DNA of 11,673 nt from Desulfobacterales bacterium (GTDB lineage: Bacteria; Desulfobacterota; Desulfobacteria; Desulfobacterales; Desulfobacteraceae). Made by a program: the position numbers and the translations under genes. Below, in pieces: positions 5,867 through 11,673 of the stretch; positions within the stretch are counted from its first letter, which is position 1; each line of letters opens with the position of its first letter. Below the pieces are notes generated by a model. That model searched no databases. It was not told the DNA's origin and saw only the letters and a list, made by a program, of their open reading frames with translations. The stretch spans positions 1 through 11,673 of the forward strand of contig JAKSAU010000810.1 in the NCBI GenBank assembly GCA_022361535.1, given 5' to 3'.

Positions 5867-8800
5867 CTAGGTTTTTAAGTCAATTGGTGTTTCTTCAAGT
5901 ACAGTTCTAAAGGAGCTAAAGTCCATAGGCTTGTAAAAATAATATCCTTGGATGAGATAGCAGCGATTGTTTTTTAAGAATTCAAGCTGTTCAAGGGTTT
6001 CCACCCCTTCTGCTACGACATTTACTTTCAAGGCATCTGCCATACGGATAATGGTTTTACAAATGGCAGCGTGATTCTGATTTTCAGGAATGTCCATGAC
6101 AAAGGACCTGTCTATTTTCAGTTCATTCAAAGGAAAGTCATTGAGAACGCCCAGTGATGAGTATCCTGTTCCAAAATCATCCATGGACAATTGGATACCT
6201 TTTGCAGCCATTTTTTTCATTATTTTTAACACTCGGCCTGTATTTTCCATGGGGATACTTTCCGTAATTTCAAAGCAAAGTTTGTCTGGGGGAAAATGTG
6301 TGGTGTTGAGAATTCTGTCTATGGTGCTAAACAAGTTTTCATCATTGAACTGTTTTGCAGAAAGGTTTACCGAAAGAGATATCTTAGGATAGCCTGCATC
6401 GTGAATGGCCTTGATATCTTGAATGGCCTTTAACATGAGCCATTCACCAATAGGGATGATTAGGTTTGTTTCTTCTGCGATTGGGATAAATTCGGCCGGA
6501 CTGATCCCCTGACCGTCCAACTGCCATCTGAGCAGGGCTTCCACACTGTGAATATGAGCTTCACCCTTTGTATCCACCTTTGGTTGATATACAACATTGA
6601 ACGTATCAAACTCTTGTATGGCCTGACGCAGACCGTTTTCCAGGCTGATCTTGCGGAGCATTTTGTCTTTAAGGGTAGGTTTGAAATGGAAAGACCGTCT
6701 TTTTCCGTCACGTTTTGCTTCATACAAAGCCATATCTGCATTTTTTTCAAGTGTAACCAGGTCATTTCCGTCGTCAGGGAAGATGGCAAGCCCAATGCTC
6801 ACAGATGTGAACACTTCTTCTTTCATGATGGTCACAGGAGTTTTAAAAAGATCGATGATCCGGTTGGAAAAATCAATAACCTCTTGATTACTGTTTATAT
6901 TGTTTAATACAATGACAAACTCATCTCCCCCATACCGGGCAAAGGTGTCGCTTTCCCTGCAGATCGTACTGATGCGCTCTTTGACCCGGATTAAAAACTC
7001 ATCACCGAACGGATGGCCGTATGAGTCATTGATATGCTTGAAATTATCCATGTCCATATACAAAAGGGCCATTTTTCGGTTGAGCCGTTTAGCGTTTTTT
7101 AAAGAAACCGCTGCACGGTCATATAGTAGTTTTCGGTTGGGCAGCTTAGTTAATGGGTCATGGAATGCCAGGAATTGGAGTTGTTCTTCTTTAAGTTTTT
7201 TTTCGGAGATATCATGAAAAAGGGATACAAAATTTGTAATTTCACCAGCCTCATTTCTAATGGAGGAAATGGAGAGCCACTCCGGATACGCAGAGCCATC
7301 CTTTCTTCGGTTCCAGATTTCCCCGCTCCATTGTCCGGTGTTCAACAGATCTTCCCACATGGTTTTATAAAAACGCATATCATGGCGGTCAGATTTTAAT
7401 ATTCTTGGATTTTTACCAATCGCCTCTTTCCGGGTATAACCGGTAATATCGCAAAACGCCTGATTGACCCTTTGAATAATGCCGTCCCGATCAGTGATGG
7501 CAATGCCTTCTATGGAATTGGTAAACACACTTTCCGTTAACAACAGGGCCTCTTCGTTTTTTTTCCGCATTGAAATATCCCTGTCAATGCCTCTATACCC
7601 CAAAAGATCTCCATTTTCATCGAAAAAGGGAATCCCGCTGGTTTCCAGGGTGACTGGGTGGCCCTCTTTGTGAATGTTAACATTCTCTAGGTTAGAGAAA
7701 GGTTTTTGTGCTGCTACAGTTTTGTAGAATGTGTCTGCAATTCGCTCTTTTTCAGAATCCGCCATCAAATCAAAAGGTGTTTTACCGACAACTTCATCCG
7801 GGTGATAGCCGAGCATGGTTGTAACTCTTGGACTTGCGTAGGTGTAATAAGCGTTTGGATCAACCTCCCAAATCCAGTCTGAGGTACTTTCCACAAGTGC
7901 CCTGAATCGTTCTTCACTTTTCCTTACATCGGCCTGGGCAGTTTCAAGCAGCTTTATTTTCTGTTCCAAGGCGTCTGACCGAATTTTTACGGTTCGTGTC
8001 ATATCATTGAACGCTTCTGCCAGAAGCTGGAGCTCATCACTGGTATTCACATTCACGTGGATATCATAGGTTTTGTTTTTAACCTGTTCGGCAGCTGATT
8101 TTAGTGCCAGTACAGGTGCGGACAACCGTTTGGCCGCATAAAACGAGAATATAAAAATAACGCCTGCAGTTATAATCGCGGCCAGACTGACAAGGAGCAT
8201 GAATAATGTCAGGGATGATAGGGCTTCGTCCTTATCGATTTCTGCAATTACAGCCCAAGGTGTACCCATGATATTTAGCGGGGCATAGGCGGATAAAACC
8301 TCTATGTTCCGGTAGTCCAAGGCAAAGGTTTTCCCTGTTTCCCCGTTCAATGCTTTTTGTACAGGCAGGGTTTCTACACGAATGGTCTCAGGATTGGAAA
8401 AAGAATGAATTACAGTATGGGTATCCGGGATAAGAAAAGAGTCAGATCTGAGCAAATGATCCTGTCCCACAAGGTAAATATCGGTGGTTTTTCCAAGCCC
8501 CTTTTTGACTTGCATAATGGTATTAAAGCCGTCCGGGGGTAATTTTAAGACGGCAATCATGTCAACGCGGCCCTGATACATCAGGGGGGCACCCAAGTAT
8601 GCATAGGGTCTCTCATCTGTTTGGGATTTTGAAAAATCGACAAACCCCACCGTTTTTTCAACCATAATTTTGCGGAAAAGCTTAGTTAAACCTGATTTCG
8701 GGCGATCTTTGAGGTTTCCCGGGTGTTGCCTGTCATCAATAACCGAGTAAAAGACCTGCCCCTGAGCAGAGATCAGGTAGAGGTTGGCATACCCGTATGC

Positions 8801-9874
8801 CTGGACATACTTTGAGAAGAAATCCATAGCCTGGTCCTGGCGTCTAGGGTCAATGACTTCTCTTAAATCCATCCTTGTGGATAAAATATAAGTCGTTCCG
8901 AAAACAGGAATGGGTTCATATATGGCAATTTCCGACTCCCCGGACAGGCCAACCCTGATAATAGGTTTTACGTTAGTAAAGATATTTTTTTTAGGAAGGC
9001 TATCATGGACTCTGTCTCCGATATTGCTTTCGGTCAAAAGCCTTCGGCTTCGCAAGCGCGTTTCCTTGTTCACAATAGCCGATAAATAAGTTTCACCTGT
9101 ATCCCCCATGCCCTGGTGCCTGAGCATAATTTCGTTCACTGCATCCGGAGTAATTTTCAAAATAATCGTTCCTAAGGTTGTATTGCCTTTGTCCTTTATG
9201 GGAGTTGCAAAAAGGGCAAAGTACCTGCCTGATGCATCGGGATGAAAGTCACAAAACGTGAATTGAGTTACTCCCTGCTTGAAACAATCACCTATCCTTG
9301 AGGGAGATAAAGCACCTGTAACCAGGTTTTGTCCAAGCTCTGTACTCCTTGTGGAAGAGTATACAACATCCCCTTCAGTTGTTACCAAAAGCAGGTCGTA
9401 GTAGCCGTAAATATCCTTGAATTTAGCCAGGGTATCACCGTATTTTTCTGTTTCAAAAAAATTATAAAGAAGAGTATCAAAAGCACCTTGGCTATCCAGA
9501 ACAGATTGAAAATCTTTTAATGCCCTTGTCACAACAACACTTTTGGAAAGAACTTCAAGATCTTTGGCGATTTTATGAAAAAGAGTAATGATCTGGGCCT
9601 TTTTATTTTCCTGTACTGTGCGCAGTTTATTAAAAGCGGCTTGGCGAAGGCTGTCTACCGTGTCCATGAGAATACCAAGATCAGTTTTTCGCCCTTCCAT
9701 ATATGACTTAATTTGCTGTGCCTTGACCTCTCTTACATTTTCAAGCTGGGAAAAGGCTCTGTCTGTAAGCGTTTTTTTGTTGATGGCCATGGCAATGACA
9801 GCCACGAGGAAAATGGGTACCAGGCTTATGGACATAAACCAGATCAAAAATTTATTTCTGATATTCATTTTCAT
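5867..9874 (-). CDS. Membrane sensor: tandem Cache-like modules, HAMP, PAS-PAS, GGDEF, EAL
   Basis: Predicted 1335-residue inner-membrane enzyme of c-di-GMP turnover. Order: TM1 (about 9-31); a periplasmic region of about 515 residues with two related Cache-like modules; TM2 (about 550-576); HAMP (about 572-630); PAS1 (about 653-770); PAS2 (about 780-895); GGDEF (about 900-1065); EAL (about 1075-1322). The cyclase site is intact (GGDEF 982-986, with DMDNFKHINDSYGH upstream) and has an inhibitory I-site R973-ESD976 exactly five residues before GGDEF. The phosphodiesterase site is also intact: E1112-A-L, the Asn of LSVNLS, FEITES, MDDFGTGYSS, LKIDRSF and VVAEGVET. Both activities are therefore possible and the net direction cannot be predicted. 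The gene follows a solute-binding protein gene by 33 bp on the same strand, so the two are probably co-transcribed. No strong ribosome site precedes the ATG, which may point to translational coupling. ATG codon 3 is an alternative start. Confidence 0.93.
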   Translation of the reverse strand: MKMNIRNKFLIWFMSISLVPIFLVAVIAMAINKKTLTDRAFSQLENVREVKAQQIKSYMEGRKTDLGILMDTVDSLRQAAFNKLRTVQENKKAQIITLFHKIAKDLEVLSKSVVVTRALKDFQSVLDSQGAFDTLLYNFFETEKYGDTLAKFKDIYGYYDLLLVTTEGDVVYSSTRSTELGQNLVTGALSPSRIGDCFKQGVTQFTFCDFHPDASGRYFALFATPIKDKGNTTLGTIILKITPDAVNEIMLRHQGMGDTGETYLSAIVNKETRLRSRRLLTESNIGDRVHDSLPKKNIFTNVKPIIRVGLSGESEIAIYEPIPVFGTTYILSTRMDLREVIDPRRQDQAMDFFSKYVQAYGYANLYLISAQGQVFYSVIDDRQHPGNLKDRPKSGLTKLFRKIMVEKTVGFVDFSKSQTDERPYAYLGAPLMYQGRVDMIAVLKLPPDGFNTIMQVKKGLGKTTDIYLVGQDHLLRSDSFLIPDTHTVIHSFSNPETIRVETLPVQKALNGETGKTFALDYRNIEVLSAYAPLNIMGTPWAVIAEIDKDEALSSLTLFMLLVSLAAIITAGVIFIFSFYAAKRLSAPVLALKSAAEQVKNKTYDIHVNVNTSDELQLLAEAFNDMTRTVKIRSDALEQKIKLLETAQADVRKSEERFRALVESTSDWIWEVDPNAYYTYASPRVTTMLGYHPDEVVGKTPFDLMADSEKERIADTFYKTVAAQKPFSNLENVNIHKEGHPVTLETSGIPFFDENGDLLGYRGIDRDISMRKKNEEALLLTESVFTNSIEGIAITDRDGIIQRVNQAFCDITGYTRKEAIGKNPRILKSDRHDMRFYKTMWEDLLNTGQWSGEIWNRRKDGSAYPEWLSISSIRNEAGEITNFVSLFHDISEKKLKEEQLQFLAFHDPLTKLPNRKLLYDRAAVSLKNAKRLNRKMALLYMDMDNFKHINDSYGHPFGDEFLIRVKERISTICRESDTFARYGGDEFVIVLNNINSNQEVIDFSNRIIDLFKTPVTIMKEEVFTSVSIGLAIFPDDGNDLVTLEKNADMALYEAKRDGKRRSFHFKPTLKDKMLRKISLENGLRQAIQEFDTFNVVYQPKVDTKGEAHIHSVEALLRWQLDGQGISPAEFIPIAEETNLIIPIGEWLMLKAIQDIKAIHDAGYPKISLSVNLSAKQFNDENLFSTIDRILNTTHFPPDKLCFEITESIPMENTGRVLKIMKKMAAKGIQLSMDDFGTGYSSLGVLNDFPLNELKIDRSFVMDIPENQNHAAICKTIIRMADALKVNVVAEGVETLEQLEFLKNNRCYLIQGYYFYKPMDFSSFRTVLEETPIDLKT

Positions 9875-9907
9875 GGGTGTCTGCTATGTAAAATTGGTTT
9901 TACCCGG

Positions 9908-10951
9908 TTATGGGCAGGTAATTTTCTGCCGCAACTGCTGCCAAATTTCAACCATCTGTATGGCTGCCTTTTTCTTTCCCTGGTTTTCCATTTTTTGAAT
10001 GAACGCATTAAAAAAATCAGGGGATGATGCTTTCCAAATTTCAATATCTGACTTTGGAAAGGTGTGAAAACGAGCTCCTTTAGAGCGCAAAAAAACTCTG
10101 GCCTGCTTTTCAGCCTCCAACGCCATGTGCATATCTTTCTCAACGGCCTTTGCTGCTGTTTCTAGGATAACCTGTTGGACCTTTTCGGGAAGCTTTTCCC
10201 AGACAGCCTCACTGATCCAGATCCCCCAGCCCGGCCCTTCCCATAAAATCACCTCACTGACATGTCCGGCGATTTTGTAGATATCGTAACTAACCATGAG
10301 GTCAAGGGAGAAAGGGCACCCGTCAATAATACCTTTTTCAAGGGCCGGGTATACATCCGGCAAGAAAAGCGGGACAGGTTTTGCCCCGGCGGACCGTATA
10401 AGTTCAGGCATATGACTACCCCAGGTCCGGATTCGCTTTCCTTTTAAATGGATAAGTTTTGTGATGGGCGTTTTACTAACCAGATAATACGGATTGAGCA
10501 CATGGAAAAACAAAGGGCGAATACCAAGGGTTTTCGCCTCTTTGGATACCTCGGGAACTTTTCGGATAAACGCTTCCATGATTTCTTTTGCCTGGCAGAC
10601 ATTGTCCATGGCCATGGGAATGGAGTTTGGTGCAGCCAAAAGGGGCATGTTGTCCGGAAAATAACCCGGCGACATGGCCGCCATATCCAATACCCCCCTG
10701 GATATTAAAGACAGGTTATCACGGGGTTCTCCTAGCTGGTTTGACCAGAATATCTTAATAATTACCTGTCCATTGGTCCGTTTGTTCACCTGATCGGCAA
10801 ACCAGGCATCCACTTTTGATCCCATCGTATTTTCAGGGAATTGGTGGTTCATTTTAAGCAAAATGGGAGAGGATAAGCTTTCTGCTCCCAGGCAGGGAGT
10901 CTGTAACAAAATACATATAACTATTAATAGTTTTAGTATACGAATCGCCAT
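9908..10951 (-). CDS. TRAP-type solute-binding protein, DctP family
   Basis: This 347-residue protein has a signal peptide (basic MAIRILK, hydrophobic LLIVICILL, likely cleavage after CLGA near residue 23), so it is periplasmic. The body matches DctP-family binding proteins: an early LKMNHQFPENTMGSK strand, GQVIIKIFWSNQLGEPRDNL, then the signature LKGKRIRTWGS with R175 at the position that usually pairs with a substrate carboxylate. VYPALEKGIIDG and a WISEAVWEKLP segment follow. Family ligands are usually small organic acids; which one here is unknown. No DctQ or DctM membrane subunit is seen in the window. The next gene, 33 bp downstream, is a Cache/GGDEF/EAL sensor, so this protein may act as a ligand-presenting partner rather than a transporter component. 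No clear ribosome site precedes the ATG, but the signal peptide supports this start. Confidence 0.9.
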   Translation of the reverse strand: MAIRILKLLIVICILLQTPCLGAESLSSPILLKMNHQFPENTMGSKVDAWFADQVNKRTNGQVIIKIFWSNQLGEPRDNLSLISRGVLDMAAMSPGYFPDNMPLLAAPNSIPMAMDNVCQAKEIMEAFIRKVPEVSKEAKTLGIRPLFFHVLNPYYLVSKTPITKLIHLKGKRIRTWGSHMPELIRSAGAKPVPLFLPDVYPALEKGIIDGCPFSLDLMVSYDIYKIAGHVSEVILWEGPGWGIWISEAVWEKLPEKVQQVILETAAKAVEKDMHMALEAEKQARVFLRSKGARFHTFPKSDIEIWKASSPDFFNAFIQKMENQGKKKAAIQMVEIWQQLRQKITCP

Positions 10952-11091
10952 GGCGTTATTTGTTTTTTCGGGTTTAGGGGGTACGTATTTTAAAGAGATA
11001 TATCATAAAATCGGGAATAACGCACGCCGGAGTATGCATGCTAATAGAGACATACACATATGATAAAAGCAGGTGCTTACAGGTAACGTCC

Positions 11092-11123
11092 CGACTATCG
11101 CTTAAAATCGGTTGTCGTTTTTT
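11092..11123 (+). terminator. Terminator-like hairpin with T-run, plus strand
   Basis: CGACTATCG (11092-11100) pairs with CGGTTGTCG (11109-11117) with one mismatch and one wobble around an 8-base loop, followed by six T at 11118-11123. It looks like an intrinsic terminator for plus-strand transcription, although no plus-strand gene lies upstream. On the minus strand it would be the first hairpin of the solute-binding protein leader. Confidence 0.45.
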
Positions 11124-11125
11124 CT

Positions 11126-11154
11126 ATAATATACGCCTGATACCTTTTTCTTAA
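11126..11154 (-). promoter_or_regulatory. Candidate sigma-70 promoter for the binding-protein/sensor operon
   Basis: On the minus strand, TTAAGA (11154-11149) and TATTAT (11131-11126) are separated by exactly 17 bases. They match the consensus -35 and -10 at 4 of 6 and 5 of 6 positions. Transcription would begin near 11119, leaving a long untranslated leader before the ATG at 10951. Confidence 0.45.
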
Positions 11155-11207
11155 GACGTACGAGTTTATTAGCCAATATTAAATGCGGTATCTTTGAACT
11201 TTAGGCG

Positions 11208-11236
11208 GCCCCGGCCGGGAAAAGACGGGCCGGGGC
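11208..11236 (-). terminator. GC-rich hairpin after the rhodanese gene
   Basis: GCCCCGGCC (11208-11216) pairs perfectly with GGCCGGGGC (11228-11236) around an 11-base loop. It lies 19 bp past the rhodanese stop codon on the minus strand. No T-run follows on either side, so it would be a non-canonical terminator or a transcript-stabilising structure. Its base composition stands out from the surrounding AT-rich DNA. Confidence 0.45.
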
Positions 11237-11255
11237 GTAGCTAATTATATTAACG

Positions 11256-11654
11256 TTATTTTTCGTCAAGGGGAAATTTGGACCTTGACCATTCCCGCCA
11301 TCCTCCCTTAAGGGCATGGACATCTGAAAACCCTTCTTTTATAAGCTTTTGTGCCAGACTGGCACTTGTATACTCATTGGGTCAGGCGCAGTAGATTACG
11401 ATTTTTTTGTCCTTTGGAAGCTCGTTTTTCCAGGTGGAAAAGTCTTTAGGGGCAGCCCTTTTCGCCCCTTTGATCTTGAATTCAGATGACTTCCAGTCAC
11501 GGCCCTGGCGGGCGTCTAGAACAACAACAGGCCCTTCATCCATCCATGATTTCAATGTTTCTTTAGAAATTACAGAAACCTGTGCCGCATTTGAAACAGC
11601 GGCAAGCAGAACCAGGACAAAGAACGAGATGAAAACAACTATATATTTTTTCAT
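11256..11654 (-). CDS. Exported rhodanese-domain selenoprotein (in-frame TGA read as Sec91)
   Basis: A short reading would stop at the TGA at 11384-11382 after 90 codons, ending IVIYCA. The same frame continues 41 codons to TAA at 11256 and completes a rhodanese domain: PNEYTSASLAQKLIKEGF, then the family-typical HALKGGWREW. The full product is 132 residues with TGA at codon 91, giving YCAUPNE where many homologs, as I recall the family, have YCACPNE. C89 sits at the usual catalytic cysteine position of the loop, so a C-x-U pair forms. A SECIS-like hairpin follows the TGA. The protein starts with a signal peptide (KKYIVVFISFFVLVLLAAVSNAA), so it would act in the periplasm or be membrane-anchored, perhaps in sulfur transfer or redox chemistry. 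GGAG lies about 7 bases before the ATG. A nonsense mutation is the alternative, but the conserved frame downstream argues against it. Confidence 0.85.
11351..11384 (-). promoter_or_regulatory. Bacterial SECIS-like element with its UGA codon
   Basis: On the minus strand the UGA (11384-11382) is followed after 16 bases by GUGCCA-GUC-UGGCAC (11365-11351), a perfect 6-bp stem with a 3-base loop starting with G. The tip CCAGUCUGG resembles the E. coli fdhF tip GCAGGUCUGC, and the loop lies about 22 bases from the UGA, within the spacing accepted for bacterial SECIS elements. Recoding would need SelB and tRNA-Sec, which are not in this window. Confidence 0.75.
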
Positions 11655-11673
11655 GGTGATCTCCTTTTTGCCA

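Larger units (their letters stand above)
10952..11255 (-). promoter_or_regulatory. Leader and intergenic region upstream of the solute-binding protein gene
   Basis: This 304-bp gap holds no ORF that looks like a gene. Read on the minus strand it contains a plausible sigma-70 promoter (11126-11154), a long leader of about 165 bases with a hairpin near its start (11092-11117), and, next to the upstream gene, a GC-rich hairpin (11208-11236). I looked for a c-di-GMP riboswitch because of the downstream gene and saw no conserved GEMM core. Confidence 0.5.

Noticed and set aside
6548..6907. Plus-strand ORFs of 60-136 codons opposite the sensor gene, including 9588-9998
   Set aside because: They mirror conserved GGDEF, EAL or sensor coding sequence on the other strand and look like shadows.
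10952..11118. A c-di-GMP riboswitch in the leader of the binding-protein/sensor operon
   Set aside because: It was worth looking for given the downstream gene, but no GEMM-type conserved core could be recognised.
11382..11654. Treating the rhodanese as a 90-residue complete protein or a nonsense-mutated pseudogene
   Set aside because: The frame after the TGA encodes the missing rhodanese C-terminal half with its typical motifs, and a SECIS-like hairpin is correctly placed.

Overview
The window looks like chromosomal DNA from an anaerobic deltaproteobacterium, most likely Desulfobacterales or a relative (Desulfobacterota). This is inferred from gene content: a selenoprotein, a TRAP-type solute-binding protein, a very large Cache/PAS/GGDEF/EAL sensor, a class I adenylate cyclase and a YkgJ-type cysteine-cluster protein, all in moderately AT-rich DNA. 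No rRNA or phylogenetic marker confirms it.

Layout. Positions 1-270 are strikingly GC-rich and hold a possible 3' end of a coding region, a strong hairpin, an intact tRNA-Ile(GAU) and its terminator. From about 275 the DNA turns AT-rich, and a decayed second copy of a tRNA-Ile-like sequence lies at 339-430, so a foreign segment, recombination scar or assembly join near the tRNA is plausible. At 670-4539 (+) is a 1289-residue class I adenylate cyclase with an unusual N-terminal helical region and a pentapeptide-repeat segment. A terminator follows, then a small antibiotic-biosynthesis-monooxygenase-fold protein (4609-4914, -), then a YkgJ-family metal-binding protein (5271-5858, +). On the minus strand, 10951 to 5867 appears to be a two-gene operon: a secreted DctP-type TRAP solute-binding protein followed 33 bp later by a membrane sensor with tandem Cache-like modules, HAMP, two PAS, GGDEF and EAL domains. 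Upstream, also on the minus strand, is a small exported rhodanese (11256-11654) whose reading frame passes through an in-frame TGA. The TGA falls in the conserved rhodanese loop, is followed by a SECIS-like hairpin, and the frame then continues through the rest of the rhodanese fold, so it is best read as selenocysteine.

How the genes may work together. The solute-binding protein has no TRAP membrane subunits in the window, so it may deliver a ligand signal to the adjacent Cache sensor, which would then make or break c-di-GMP in the cytoplasm. The adenylate cyclase would make cAMP, but nothing in the sequence links it to the c-di-GMP operon beyond proximity. The strongest observations are the selenocysteine rhodanese, the unusual adenylate cyclase architecture and the binding-protein/c-di-GMP sensor pair.
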